The notes: a model not told the origin generated them from the sequence alone. Counted from the first letter of the stretch, positions 27,058 to 36,308 are shown. The stretch is 64,000 bases of DNA from Pedobacter sp. B4-66 (GCF_018492665.1 NZ_JAFVME010000005.1:248001-312000); one strand, 5' to 3'. Numbers and translations are program-made.

Positions 27058-27695
27058 TTATCAGAGCTTCGGCTCTTATCCCCCTTAAAGATAGACTGCA
27101 TTAGTTTACCCCATGCAAATGGATTAAGCAGGGGATTAGTCTGAACCATATTCTTATTTAAAGACCTGTCGTGATTTGTTCTGAAATTCGAACTTTGGAT
27201 TTCACCGCCATCCCTTGGAAGGGTTTGCATTAATCCCGACAGGCTTTCTTGTGATAGGTTTTTATAGGCTATAGCATAATCATCATCAGCTATTTTCATT
27301 GACATAAAGTCTCTGGTGAACTCCTCTACTGTTGCCCAGGGATAAACCCTAACAGTAGGAAGATTAATGATCTCAGCCTTCAATTTAATCATTGCCGTAT
27401 ACTTCGTATCATTAATTACAGCTGGAACAGGTAACAATAAGTCCCTATAACCAACTGCAGTATACAAAATTGTATCTCCAGGATGGGCTATAAAAGAGAA
27501 GAATCCCTTATAATTAGCCGCATATCGCTGCTCTTTGTCTGATAAGTTTGTAACAGTTACATAAGGCACAACAGTATTGCTATCCACATCGGTTATAATT
27601 CCGGAAAATTGGATCAATTTCTTATCTGCAGTAGTTTGCTGTGCAAATACCGAAGAAACGAAAAGAAGCAAGATTAAGGTGAATGAATACTTCAT
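27054..27695 (-). CDS. Secreted CarboxypepD_reg-like protein, unknown function
   Basis: 213 residues. Signal peptide MKYSFTLILLLFVSSVFAQ; then a carboxypeptidase-regulatory-like beta-sandwich (IQFSGIITDVDSNTVVPYVTVTN to GDTILYTAVGYRDLLLPV); then a helical segment starting YPWATVEEFTRDFMSM and a polar tail. This matches short envelope proteins common in Bacteroidota, without a known enzymatic activity. No promoter clearly recognised. Stop codon overlaps that of def by four bases. Confidence 0.72.
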   Translation of the reverse strand: MKYSFTLILLLFVSSVFAQQTTADKKLIQFSGIITDVDSNTVVPYVTVTNLSDKEQRYAANYKGFFSFIAHPGDTILYTAVGYRDLLLPVPAVINDTKYTAMIKLKAEIINLPTVRVYPWATVEEFTRDFMSMKIADDDYAIAYKNLSQESLSGLMQTLPRDGGEIQSSNFRTNHDRSLNKNMVQTNPLLNPFAWGKLMQSIFKGDKSRSSDN

Positions 27696-27749
27696 GTTAC
27701 AAAATTAGCTGTATTTAATAAAACGGCTAGTTAAATAGTGTTAAATCGT

Positions 27750-27995
27750 TTATACGGGCTCAGCTAAGTTTATAGCGACTACTGAGGTAATTTGAGGTAC
27801 TGCCTTCATAATTGCTTGCTCAATGCCTGCTTTCATAGTCATAAAGCTCATTTTGCAGGATCCGCAGTTACCTAATAATTTTAATTTAACTACATTCTCC
27901 GGCGTAATCTCTTCAATAGCAACATCTCCACCATCCGCGATTAAATACGGACGAATGGTCTCTAATGCCTGCTCTACTTGTTCTGTTAAATTCAT
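27750..27995 (-). CDS. NifU C-terminal domain protein (Nfu-type Fe-S carrier)
   Basis: 81 residues comprising only the Nfu scaffold domain with its CxxC motif (C44, C47 in GNCGSCKMS). Such proteins carry a [4Fe-4S] cluster at a dimer interface and hand it to targets. It lies 37 bases downstream of the Mrp-type ATPase gene on the same strand, an Fe-S assembly pairing seen in several phyla, so both probably share a transcript. Confidence 0.92.
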   Translation of the reverse strand: MNLTEQVEQALETIRPYLIADGGDVAIEEITPENVVKLKLLGNCGSCKMSFMTMKAGIEQAIMKAVPQITSVVAINLAEPV

Positions 27996-28032
27996 TGGTT
28001 ATATTTTATTAAAGTATAAAAATAGTAAATTT

Positions 28033-29109
28033 TTAGCAATTAACAGTTTGCGCATTGCTTATCGCCACTTGCTGAGCAACCTTCCCTGCAATTTCAGCAA
28101 AAGCCCCTGAAATCTTACTTTCGGTATTTAAGGCTATAGGCGCACCATTATCTCCTGCTTCTGAAATGCTTTGTACAATTGGAATTTCACCTAAAAACGG
28201 AACATCAAAAGATTGTGCCAGCCCTTTTCCTCCGTCTTTTCCAAAGATATAATACTTATTCTCAGGCAACTCTTCAGGTGTAAAATAAGCCATATTTTCG
28301 ATAACTCCTAGAACCGGAATATTAATCCCCGGCATTTTAAACATTGCCAAACCTTTACGGGTATCTGCTAAAGCAACCTGTTGAGGTGTTGTAACAATAA
28401 CAGCTCCGGTAATTGGGAAGCTCTGCGTAATGGTGATGTGAATATCTCCGGTACCCGGAGGAAGGTCCACAATCAGATAATCAAGTTCGCCCCAGTCTGC
28501 ATCATTAAATAATTGCTTAACGGCATTTGAAGCCATTGGTCCACGCCACGGCACAGGCTGATCTGGATCAGCAAAGAAACCCAGTGACAATAATTTTATG
28601 CCGTATTTTTCAATCGGTAAAATGAGTGTCTTACCATCTTCTGTTTCTCTTGCGCTAGGCTTTGCCCCCACCAAATCAAACATGGTAGGCACAGAGGGTC
28701 CATAAATATCCGCATCTATTAACCCAACCTTTGCCCCATCAGCGGCTAAAGATACGGCCAGATTACTTGCAACAGTCGATTTTCCAACCCCCCCTTTACC
28801 AGATGAAACCAAAATAATATTTCTGATATCTTTTAACTGGGTGGTATCCATAGGCTTGGTTACTCTTGAGGTAATATTGATACTCACCTCCGCTTCCTGA
28901 CTAACAAAATGCTTTACTGCATTAAGACAAGCGTTCTTAAGCATATCCTTCATAGGGCATGCAGGAGTAGTCAACTCTAAAGTAAAACTTACGTTTTTAT
29001 CTTCTATTTTTAAATCTTTGATCATGTTCAAAGTCACCAGATCTTTTTTAAGATCAGGATCTTCAACATTTCTCAAGGCTGCTAGGACTTGTTCTGGGCT
29101 AATAATCAT
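28033..29109 (-). CDS. Mrp/NBP35 family P-loop ATPase, Fe-S cluster carrier
   Basis: 358 residues from ATG 29109; a frame starting at 29145 adds 12 unlikely residues. Domain order: an N-terminal MIP18/PaaD-like domain (residues 1-85, with LELTTPACPMKDML), then the deviant Walker A VSSGKGGVGKST (102-112), DIYGPSVPTMFD, and a Walker B-like LIVDLPPGTGD. The Mrp family binds and transfers [4Fe-4S] clusters. Many members have a CxxC after the Walker region; I do not see one here, which is a point to note. Pairs with the Nfu gene downstream. Confidence 0.92.
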   Translation of the reverse strand: MIISPEQVLAALRNVEDPDLKKDLVTLNMIKDLKIEDKNVSFTLELTTPACPMKDMLKNACLNAVKHFVSQEAEVSINITSRVTKPMDTTQLKDIRNIILVSSGKGGVGKSTVASNLAVSLAADGAKVGLIDADIYGPSVPTMFDLVGAKPSARETEDGKTLILPIEKYGIKLLSLGFFADPDQPVPWRGPMASNAVKQLFNDADWGELDYLIVDLPPGTGDIHITITQSFPITGAVIVTTPQQVALADTRKGLAMFKMPGINIPVLGVIENMAYFTPEELPENKYYIFGKDGGKGLAQSFDVPFLGEIPIVQSISEAGDNGAPIALNTESKISGAFAEIAGKVAQQVAISNAQTVNC

Positions 29110-29279
29110 TGTTACAAATTTAACTAAAACTCCCCAAGCATTCATGACCCTTCTTTACATTATTGCAAATGGGTGAATATTTTTAGCCCATTCTATTCAA
29201 TATTGGGTTTTTAGTGTAATTTTAACGCGAAATAAACATTAGTATTTAACGTTTAGCAATAAATATTTTATTCTACAGC

Positions 29280-31460
29280 ATGCATCTTCCAAAAATTAAT
29301 ATCCCTAAAAAATACATAAAGATAGGCGCGTGGGTTTTAGGTAGTTTTCTTGTGGTTTGTGTTACGCTAGGTGCTATAGCTTACAATAAAAGGGAAGCTT
29401 TATTAAAGAAAATAATGGCTAAAGCAATAGCCAAAGCGGATAAAGACTTTAATCTGGATATTAAAATCGGATCAGCAGGTTTTAGTGGGTTAAGTACTGT
29501 TCACATGACCAACATCTCTGTTGTACCAAAAGACAGAGACACATTAACCACCATAAACGATCTAACTGTAGGTGTTAAGTTATTCCCGCTAATTGTTGGT
29601 GATGTAAAACTATCTGAGGTTATCCTTAATACAGGCAAAATAAATATTGTATTTAAAGATTTGCTAAGTAATCTTGATTTCATTTTAAAACGCAAAAAGA
29701 AAGATACCACAGAGAAAAAATCTAAAGTAGACCTGAGTGATTTAGCGCACAATCTATTGAATCAATTTCTTTATAAGATTCCGGATAACATGGAGATTAA
29801 AAACCTAATGTTAGCGGTTAATGACAATGATACTGCACGTTTATCCTTTTTAACCACTACTGCAACAATAGACGATGGCGATTTAACATCCACCGTACTT
29901 GTAAATGATAAAGATGCAACCTGGCATATAAATGGAAAGTTAAAACCCGGCAAAAAACAATTGGATGTAATGCTTTTTGCTGAAAATGGCCCCGTTCAAC
30001 TTCTATATCTTAACAAGAAATTACAAGCAAAATTAAGTTTTGACACCGTTCGAACCGAGATGAAGAATGCGGAATATAGTGGTGATGATTTTAAAATTGA
30101 AGGCTCCTGGTCCGTAAAGAATCTACTTATCAATCATCCTAAAATTGCTTCTAACGACGTAATTGTACCCGACGCTAAAATTGATGCCAACATGCTTATT
30201 GGGCCAAACTACGTTACGCTGGACAGCTCATCAACCGTATTTCTAAAAAATGCCTCAATACACCCATATTTAAAATATACGCTTTCTCCGAGCAAAATCT
30301 ACGAGGTGAAAGTTCGTGCTCCAGAACAGGATGCACAAGGCCTTTTCAATTCTTTTCCTCAGGGACTATTCGAATCGCTGGAAGGCTTAAAAGTTAGCGG
30401 AAAACTCAAATATGATCTGGATTTTTACCTTGACTCCTCATTGCCTGATAGTGTTAAATTTTCATCAGGCTTAACCCCTTCAAACTTTAAAATACTAAAA
30501 TGGGGTAAAACCAACCTGCAAAAAATCAATAAAGACTTTATATACACTCCTTATGAGAATGGAAAACCTATGCGAGATATCCTTATAGGACCTTCCAATC
30601 CAAATTTCACTCCGCTTTCAGAGGTCTCAAGTAACTTTAAAAACGCAATATTAACCTCTGAAGATCCTTCCTTCTTTACCCACAAAGGTTTTGTTCAGGA
30701 ATCAATTCGTAAATCATTTGCCATAAATTTTAAAGAGAAAAAGTTTGTTCGTGGAGGAAGTACAATTTCAATGCAATTGGTTAAAAATGTTTTCTTAAGT
30801 CGACAAAAAACCCTTGCCCGCAAAGCAGAGGAAATATTAATTGTGTGGCTGATAGAAAACAACCACCTTACCACCAAGAACAGAATGCTTGAAGTCTATT
30901 TTAACATTATCGAAATGGGACAAAACGTTTATGGTATTGGTGAAGCAACAAGACACTACTTCGGCAAAAAACCCTCAGATTTAAATATTGGAGAAGGTAT
31001 ATTTCTTGCAAACATAGTTCCTCGTCCTAAAATAGCACTCTACAAATTCCGAGGTGATGGCGGACTTAAAGACTACATGTATCCGTACTTTAAATACATC
31101 GGCAATATTATGGCCAAAAGAGGCCTTACTCCTCCTGATACCAGCGGATATGGCTTTTACAACGTACGTCTTAGAGAGGGATTAAGACAATATCTATTAC
31201 CTGACACCACTACAATTGACACGAATGCTTTTGACAGCGATGACCCTCTGCCTGCCATTGAAACCCACGATGAATCAAAGAACCTTTTTGATCGTTTATT
31301 TGGTGGAGAAGCGAAGAAAGATTCTATTTCAAAACCTACTATCCCGGTTGATACTGTTAAGAAAAGCAGGAAAGAACTAAGGGAAGAAAAGAGAGAACAG
31401 CGCAGAAAAGAGAAAGAGCTAGAAAACGAACTTGAAAAGCAGAAAAAAGAAAACCAATAG
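29280..31460 (+). CDS. Membrane protein with AsmA-like N-terminus and GT51 transglycosylase domain
   Basis: 726 residues. One N-terminal membrane helix (about residues 15-36), then some 350 residues of beta-rich sequence resembling AsmA/DUF748-type proteins (KIGSAGFSGLSTVHMTNISVVPKD, SGKLKYDLDFYLDS), then a glycosyltransferase 51 domain (roughly 440-610). GT51 motifs: SEDPSFFTHKG with the catalytic glutamate, RGGSTISMQLVKN, RKAEEILIVWLIE and YFNIIEMGQNVYGI. No transpeptidase domain follows; the end is a charged Lys/Glu tail. It should polymerise glycan strands from lipid II at the inner membrane. Divergent from the Mrp gene. Confidence 0.88.
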   Translation: MHLPKINIPKKYIKIGAWVLGSFLVVCVTLGAIAYNKREALLKKIMAKAIAKADKDFNLDIKIGSAGFSGLSTVHMTNISVVPKDRDTLTTINDLTVGVKLFPLIVGDVKLSEVILNTGKINIVFKDLLSNLDFILKRKKKDTTEKKSKVDLSDLAHNLLNQFLYKIPDNMEIKNLMLAVNDNDTARLSFLTTTATIDDGDLTSTVLVNDKDATWHINGKLKPGKKQLDVMLFAENGPVQLLYLNKKLQAKLSFDTVRTEMKNAEYSGDDFKIEGSWSVKNLLINHPKIASNDVIVPDAKIDANMLIGPNYVTLDSSSTVFLKNASIHPYLKYTLSPSKIYEVKVRAPEQDAQGLFNSFPQGLFESLEGLKVSGKLKYDLDFYLDSSLPDSVKFSSGLTPSNFKILKWGKTNLQKINKDFIYTPYENGKPMRDILIGPSNPNFTPLSEVSSNFKNAILTSEDPSFFTHKGFVQESIRKSFAINFKEKKFVRGGSTISMQLVKNVFLSRQKTLARKAEEILIVWLIENNHLTTKNRMLEVYFNIIEMGQNVYGIGEATRHYFGKKPSDLNIGEGIFLANIVPRPKIALYKFRGDGGLKDYMYPYFKYIGNIMAKRGLTPPDTSGYGFYNVRLREGLRQYLLPDTTTIDTNAFDSDDPLPAIETHDESKNLFDRLFGGEAKKDSISKPTIPVDTVKKSRKELREEKREQRRKEKELENELEKQKKENQ

Positions 31461-31489
31461 CCTCTCCGTCCTTGGTTAATCTCATAAAT

Positions 31490-32047
31490 ATGAATAAAAT
31501 TCAGATAGAAGATAAAGAGTTTGAAATCCTAATTCAAAATGACAACATTGCAAAACGCACCCGCTTAATCGGCATCCAAATAAATGTAGATTATGAAGAT
31601 CGTTGCCCAATATTCATAGGGGTACTAAATGGCAGCTTTCTATTTATGGCTGACCTATTAAAGGAGATCAACATTTCCTGTGAAATCGGGTTCATCAAAG
31701 TATCTTCTTATCAAGGCACCGAAAGCAGCGGCAACATTAGAGAAACCCTTGGCTTGCCTAATGACCTAAAGGATAGAGATGTTATTCTTGTAGAAGATAT
31801 CGTCGACACCGGATTTACCTTAAGCTATATCCTTTCAGAAGTATACAAACAGAACCCAGCATCCGTTAAAGTTTGCTCCCTATTGTTAAAACCCACAGCC
31901 CTAAAAATCCCAATAGACGAGTTAGAATATGTAGGCTTTGAAATCGCTAATGAATTTGTGGTAGGCTACGGATTAGACTATAATGGCTTAGGAAGAAACC
32001 TAAATGATATCTATAGAGCCAAATCTGTTGCCCCTCTTTTACCGTAA
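31490..32047 (+). CDS. hpt: Hypoxanthine phosphoribosyltransferase
   Basis: 185 residues from ATG 31490; six upstream in-frame codons are not needed. Converts hypoxanthine or guanine plus PRPP to IMP or GMP, purine salvage in the cytoplasm. The PRPP-binding motif VILVEDIVDTGFTL is complete with its acidic pair. Also GVLNGSFLFMADL near the N-terminus and FVVGYGLDYNGLGRNL at the C-terminus, all family hallmarks. Placed between the transglycosylase and psd. Confidence 0.94.
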   Translation: MNKIQIEDKEFEILIQNDNIAKRTRLIGIQINVDYEDRCPIFIGVLNGSFLFMADLLKEINISCEIGFIKVSSYQGTESSGNIRETLGLPNDLKDRDVILVEDIVDTGFTLSYILSEVYKQNPASVKVCSLLLKPTALKIPIDELEYVGFEIANEFVVGYGLDYNGLGRNLNDIYRAKSVAPLLP

Positions 32048-32094
32048 TCCGATATTTTTTTCCCAATTTTGCACTACACATATTACTAAACAGA

Positions 32095-32754
32095 ATGACC
32101 ATACACAAAGAAGGATACACCACTATAGCAGTATCATTGCTCTTCATATTTATTATTAATGCCGTTGTTGACTATAAATTTGCAGACCTTACCTGGTTAA
32201 GGTGGTTTATATATATTTTCTCTTTTGCACTGTTTGTTATCGTACTACAGTTCTTCAGAAACCCAAGTCGCACATTTACTACAGGCGAGAACCTGGTAAT
32301 TTGCCCTGCTGATGGAAAAGTTGTTGTTATAGAAGAAACTGAGGAAGGCGAGTACTTTAAAGATAAAAGATTACAGGTATCTATATTTATGTCACCTGTA
32401 AATGTGCACATCAATAGAAACCCAATCTCCGGAGTGGTTAAGTTCTTTAAATATCATCCAGGTAAATATCTGGCTGCATGGAATCCAAAGTCATCAACAG
32501 AAAACGAACGTACCACCGTTGTGGTTGAACATAAAAATGGCACACCGGTATTATTCAGACAAATTGCAGGAGCTCTTGCAAGACGTATTGTTTGGTATGT
32601 TAAAGAAGGTGATAATGTTGCTCAAACTGAACAATTTGGCTTTATTAAATTTGGATCAAGAGTAGATATCTTTTTACCAATCGGTACAAAGGTTAACCTT
32701 GAACTTGATCAAGTTGTAAAAGGAGGAATTACTGTTCTAGCCGAACTTTCTTAG
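32095..32754 (+). CDS. psd: Phosphatidylserine decarboxylase family protein
   Basis: 219 residues, the short archaetidylserine-like Psd type. Two membrane segments near the N-terminus (about 10-27 and 34-52) anchor it. Motifs: SPVNVHINRNPISG, and KFGSRVDIF where cleavage before the serine would create the pyruvoyl group. It makes phosphatidylethanolamine, the main zwitterionic lipid of this phylum. cdsA, earlier in the same pathway, is elsewhere in the window at 53440-54249. Its mRNA ends at a strong bidirectional hairpin. Confidence 0.93.
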   Translation: MTIHKEGYTTIAVSLLFIFIINAVVDYKFADLTWLRWFIYIFSFALFVIVLQFFRNPSRTFTTGENLVICPADGKVVVIEETEEGEYFKDKRLQVSIFMSPVNVHINRNPISGVVKFFKYHPGKYLAAWNPKSSTENERTTVVVEHKNGTPVLFRQIAGALARRIVWYVKEGDNVAQTEQFGFIKFGSRVDIFLPIGTKVNLELDQVVKGGITVLAELS

Positions 32755-32770
32755 AGGACTTTCTCCACAC

Positions 32771-32812
32771 AAAAAGAGGCCTGATCATCACATGATGATC
32801 AGGCCTCTTTTT
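32771..32812. terminator. Bidirectional terminator between psd and the MscS gene
   Basis: Near-perfect 20-base inverted repeat (32771-32790 with 32793-32812; core GAGGCCTGATCATCA) flanked by A and T runs, between two converging genes. It reads as an intrinsic terminator on both strands. Confidence 0.9.
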
Positions 32813-33936
32813 TATGCCAGTTTTTCTCCGGACGGGGCATCACTTACCGACCGTTGCGTTGGATAAGCAAACTCAGACTTATAGGTTTCCACGATTTCAA
32901 TAAGCTTAAAATTAATATCTTCCTTTACCTTAACATACTTGCTGTGCTCCATACTTATTACCAGATACACAACCTGCACGTGCAATGCAAAATCACCAAA
33001 ATTATCAAAGGTGGCATAACCATCTCTGGTATTTATATTATTTTTTAGATATTCATTAATAGCTTCTACTATTTTCTTTACATCCTCACTCTTTGTTTCG
33101 TAGGTTAACCCTATCTGAAAGTTTACTCTTCTGTAATCCCTCAAAGTAACATTTTCCAGCACCCCATCAATCATTGCCCTGTTTGGGATAACAATAGTCG
33201 TCTTGTCCGGACTTATTAGCCAGGTGCTCCGAAAACCAACCTTCTGAATGGTTCCTTCAATTCCATCAACCTTAACTACGTCACCAACGGTAAAAGGCTT
33301 GTCTAAAAATATAGTGAAAGACCCAATTAAGTTCTCTAAACTCTCTTTTGCTGCCAGAGCAATAGCTATACCTCCAATACCTAAACCAGTAATTAGCGTC
33401 AACACATTAACCTCGAAAACAAAACCAAGCAGCACAAAGAATCCTAAAAAGCAAATTAAAGTCTTCGTTAGCTCTTTTAAGAATGGGATTAACTGATCAT
33501 CGGCCTTATTATTGGTTAATGATGCCTTATACTTTAAGACGTGAGCTATAAAGTCAATAATTCTTAAAATGATCCAGAATATTGAAAGGATGATAAGGAA
33601 TAAAAAAATCTTGTCAACACAGTCGCCTATACTCACCTCAAGCTTAGATTTCGACCTATGCCACATAATGACATCAAGAGGATATTTTAATTGATTTACG
33701 GCGAGATAAAGCGTGCAAAAGGTAATGAAAGATTCGATCGGTTTTAAAAGTAAAGCCACAAAGGTGTTGTCTTTAATATCTTCCGCAAATTTTTTAAATG
33801 CAGTAAAAATTAAAAGGCTAAACAAACGAGACACTAGTCTTTTAAAAATGAGGCCCAACAATATGAATCCTACAAAAAGGCAATATTGCTTTATTGTATT
33901 ACCCCAAAATACCTGATCGAAAAAATTAATATCCAT
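32812..33936 (-). CDS. MscS family mechanosensitive ion channel
   Basis: 374 residues from ATG 33936 (a longer frame to 33972 is dropped). Four to five membrane segments in the first 190 residues; the pore helix is visible as LITGLGIGGIAIALAAKESLENLIG, followed by the beta domain FTIFLDKPFTVGDVVKVDG, IEGTIQKVGFRSTWL and IPNRAMIDGVLENVT. These match MscS closely. The C-terminus has a FAYPTQRSV tail. It relieves turgor on sudden drop of external osmolarity. Alone on its strand, ending at a shared terminator. Confidence 0.93.
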   Translation of the reverse strand: MDINFFDQVFWGNTIKQYCLFVGFILLGLIFKRLVSRLFSLLIFTAFKKFAEDIKDNTFVALLLKPIESFITFCTLYLAVNQLKYPLDVIMWHRSKSKLEVSIGDCVDKIFLFLIILSIFWIILRIIDFIAHVLKYKASLTNNKADDQLIPFLKELTKTLICFLGFFVLLGFVFEVNVLTLITGLGIGGIAIALAAKESLENLIGSFTIFLDKPFTVGDVVKVDGIEGTIQKVGFRSTWLISPDKTTIVIPNRAMIDGVLENVTLRDYRRVNFQIGLTYETKSEDVKKIVEAINEYLKNNINTRDGYATFDNFGDFALHVQVVYLVISMEHSKYVKVKEDINFKLIEIVETYKSEFAYPTQRSVSDAPSGEKLA

Positions 33937-34017
33937 AGATTTTACCAATTGTTTTAAAATAACGACAAACAAGAATCAATTAACACAACCAAGCGTGGTG
34001 CCAGCGCAAACAAAAAA

Positions 34018-34042
34018 ACCTCCCCGATATAATCGGGAAGGT
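34018..34042 (-). terminator. Intrinsic terminator of rplS
   Basis: Eleven-base stem (34018-34028 with 34032-34042, one G-U pair) around a three-base loop. On the minus strand it is followed by a run of seven U residues, 23 bases after the rplS stop. Confidence 0.85.
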
Positions 34043-34064
34043 CATTATGCTTTTCCTAAAAGAA

Positions 34065-34412
34065 TTAAACTCTTTTAGATTTGATACGAGCTGCTTTACC
34101 GGTTAATTCACGTAGATAGAATAATTTCGATCTACGAACTTTACCGTGACTGTTAACTTCAACTTTAGCGATGTTTGGAGAATTTATCGGGAAGATACGT
34201 TCCACACCAACACCATTAGACATTTTACGAACGGTAAACGTTTCGTTAGCGCCAACGCTATTACGTTGTAATACTACGCCTTGGTAAATTTGAATACGTT
34301 CTTTATTACCTTCGCGAATTTTATAGTGAACACTCACTGTATCTCCTGATTTGAATGCAGGAAACTCATTTTTTGCGATTACCTGCTCTTCAACAAATTT
34401 TACTAAATCCAT
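34065..34412 (-). CDS. rplS: 50S ribosomal protein L19
   Basis: 115 residues, standard length. Binds near the 30S-50S interface. The conserved stretch [26 protein letters not shown] is present, as are the basic [14 protein letters not shown] and ARIKSK at the end. In many bacteria rplS directly follows trmD in one operon (rpsP-rimM-trmD-rplS). Here 658 bases of decayed DNA separate the two and rplS has its own upstream promoter-like element and terminator. Confidence 0.97.
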   Translation of the reverse strand: MDLVKFVEEQVIAKNEFPAFKSGDTVSVHYKIREGNKERIQIYQGVVLQRNSVGANETFTVRKMSNGVGVERIFPINSPNIAKVEVNSHGKVRRSKLFYLRELTGKAARIKSKRV

Positions 34413-34458
34413 GATTTTAAGCTATTAAGCCGATTTTTTGTTGTTTAAAATCGGACTG

Positions 34459-34466
34459 CAATATTA
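34459..34466 (-). promoter_or_regulatory. Possible -7 element of rplS
   Basis: The minus strand reads TAATATTG, one base from TAnnTTTG, about 46 bases before the rplS start. It would let rplS be expressed without trmD. Weak match. Confidence 0.3.
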
Positions 34467-34584
34467 GGAATTTTATTTTAAAAATAAAAGCGATTTTTAT
34501 TTTTTTCCACATTCTTTATTATTTCCACATTATCAAAAGCCAACCTGCTGCCAACAAAGCCCCTGAAATCGGCTTTAAAGCGCC

Positions 34585-34842
34585 CTATATAACTAAACGA
34601 TAACATCCACTCAGCGTTATGATGTTAATCATCAAATTCTTTAAATCTTCAAAATAAGTTTCCTGATTTATCAATGCGCCTATCTCCATATTAAACATAA
34701 CCTCAAGTTTTCTCACCATTTCGTAAGGAATATCTGCCTTATCAGTCACTTTTAGCTTCCTGTAATTATTAAAAGTATCTGAAGCAATTGCAAGCTCCGC
34801 GCAATAATTTTTTAAGTGATAGCCAAATTTATAGGTAATTTT
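34585..34842 (-). pseudogene. Remnant of a small HTH-like protein, start missing
   Basis: An 85-codon open frame ending at TAG 34585-34587, bounded upstream by a stop at 34843-34845. It has protein-like sequence (CAELAIASDTFNNYRKLKVT, then ADIPYEMVRKLEVMFNMEIG) in the style of small helix-turn-helix regulators, but the first methionine is at codon 42, so the beginning appears lost. The assignment to an HTH type is by look only. Confidence 0.4.
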
Positions 34843-34844
34843 TT

Positions 34845-35074
34845 ATGGCACTAAAGAGTATAGTCGACGAGCTACTCAAAAAGTTTGAAGTGCATCCAAC
34901 CACCTTCTTTCAAACGGGAGTAACTACATAAAACACCACAAAGGCTCATGGGCAACCAAAAAGGAGAATATTTTGATCTAAAGAACACCCTAAAAATTTG
35001 CAAAGAGATGCCTACAACGCTAAAAGATCAAATATAAAGATAAGATGATTTCGCTTCTAAGTAAAGAAGACTAA
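34845..35074 (+). pseudogene. Frameshifted remnant of a second small HTH-like protein
   Basis: Three pieces of what looks like one protein of about 70 residues lie in three frames. ALKSIVDELLKKFEVHPTTF begins at ATG 34845 and stops at 34931. KTPQRLMGNQKGEYFDLKNT follows in the next frame from about 34930, running to 35037. Then [14 protein letters not shown] reaches a stop at 35074 in the third frame, overlapping the trmD stop. Two frameshifts and an early stop make it a decayed gene. Confidence 0.5.
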
Positions 35075-35748
35075 TCTTCAAGCAAATCAGGGCGCCGTTG
35101 TTGCGTTCTGGCAAGCGCCTGGTCATGACGCCATTCATTGATTTTGGCCTCATGTCCGCTTAACAGAACATCCGGAACCTTATAACCATTCCAGTCAGCC
35201 GGGCGGGTATAAACTGGAGCATCTAATAACTCCCCCTGAAAGCTATCAGACAATGCCGATGTCTCATCATTCAGAACCCCAGGAATAAGCCTTACAATTG
35301 CATCAACCAAAACAGCCGCAGGGAGCTCTCCACCAGACAAAACGTAATCCCCGATAGAAATCTCGCGTGTAACAAATAAATCGCGTATACGCTGATCTAT
35401 ACCTTTATAGTGACCACACAGAATCATTATGTTACCCATTCCGGATAATTCATTCGCTATCGTCTGGTTAAAAGTCACACCATCCGGACTCATAAAAATT
35501 ACCTCATCGTAATCGCGTTCCGCTTTTAGCCCTTCAATGCACCTGGCAAAAGGCTCAATAGACATCACCATTCCGCTGCCCCCACCATAAGGATAATCAT
35601 CTACACTTTTTTGCTTGTTTGTAGCATAGTCCCTAAGGTTATGCACCACTATTTCAGCAATCCCCTTCTTCTGAGCACGTTGCAAAATAGAATGAGCAAA
35701 AGGACTATCTAAAAGCCCAGGTAAAACGGTTATAATGTCGAAACGCAT
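35071..35748 (-). CDS. trmD: tRNA (guanine-N1-)-methyltransferase TrmD
   Basis: 225 residues. Methylates G37 next to the anticodon of tRNAs reading CNN codons, preventing +1 frameshifts. The knotted SAM-binding site shows as [13 protein letters not shown] and [15 protein letters not shown], with [10 protein letters not shown] earlier in the N-terminal half. ATG 35748 is four bases after a consensus promoter element. The next gene upstream is rimM, 15 bases away on the same strand. Confidence 0.97.
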   Translation of the reverse strand: MRFDIITVLPGLLDSPFAHSILQRAQKKGIAEIVVHNLRDYATNKQKSVDDYPYGGGSGMVMSIEPFARCIEGLKAERDYDEVIFMSPDGVTFNQTIANELSGMGNIMILCGHYKGIDQRIRDLFVTREISIGDYVLSGGELPAAVLVDAIVRLIPGVLNDETSALSDSFQGELLDAPVYTRPADWNGYKVPDVLLSGHEAKINEWRHDQALARTQQRRPDLLED

Positions 35749-35752
35749 GATG

Positions 35753-35760
35753 CAAAGATA
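35753..35760 (-). promoter_or_regulatory. TAnnTTTG -7 element before trmD
   Basis: The minus strand reads TATCTTTG, four bases before the trmD ATG and ending close to the rimM stop. It could give trmD an independent, nearly leaderless transcript. Confidence 0.45.
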
Positions 35761-35763
35761 AAA

Positions 35764-36291
35764 TTAAGCATTGATATATATGTCCAATAAACCCTCAGGC
35801 AAATCAACAAGCATAGTACCTTCATCCTCATCAATCTCAACAATCATGTCATCATTTAAAGGAAACAAGATCTCTTTACTCTGATAAGATACTGTTGCAA
35901 CAAATTGCTGAGGGTACTCATTTACTTCAATGATTTCACCAAGCTCACCATGTGTCTCATCAAAAACAACGAAACCTTTTAAATCATTATAATGAAAATC
36001 TTCATCAGAACGATCAGGCATCTTAGTTAAAGGCAGATAGATTTTCTTTCTTAAAAGAGGTTGGGCTTTATCAATATGATCAATATCGTCAAAATAGAAA
36101 TTACCCGTATTGTTTGTCTGAAGCTTATAGGTAGATACAAAGAAAGGTACCATTTTGCCATTTATATCTGCAAAAACTACATCTAGATCAAGCAGATCCG
36201 GCTCATCATATTCAAAAAATAACTGAACTTCACCCTTCAATCCTTTTGTTTTGGTGATGTATCCTATATAAAATGCTTCTTCTATTTTCAT
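35764..36291 (-). CDS. rimM: 16S rRNA processing protein RimM
   Basis: 175 residues from ATG 36291. An open frame extends 19 codons further upstream, but those codons lie in a repeat-like leader (SRHPERLRERL) and are not part of the family. RimM assists late 30S assembly with protein S19. Evidence: N-terminal FYIGYITKTKGLKGEVQLFF and the PRC-barrel half with DLKGFVVFDE and a VDLPEGLLDIY end. Lies between trmD and rpsP, the classical order. Confidence 0.92.
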   Translation of the reverse strand: MKIEEAFYIGYITKTKGLKGEVQLFFEYDEPDLLDLDVVFADINGKMVPFFVSTYKLQTNNTGNFYFDDIDHIDKAQPLLRKKIYLPLTKMPDRSDEDFHYNDLKGFVVFDETHGELGEIIEVNEYPQQFVATVSYQSKEILFPLNDDMIVEIDEDEGTMLVDLPEGLLDIYINA

Positions 36292-36308
36292 TGGTATATT
36301 AATTAAAC

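Larger units (their letters stand above)
34413..35070. other. Stretch between rplS and trmD without an intact gene
   Basis: About 660 bases holding the rplS upstream region, the two opposed gene remnants described separately, and roughly 100 bases (34470-34580) in which I see only AT-rich sequence and the short inverted pair AAAGCC/GGCTTT. Confidence 0.7.
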
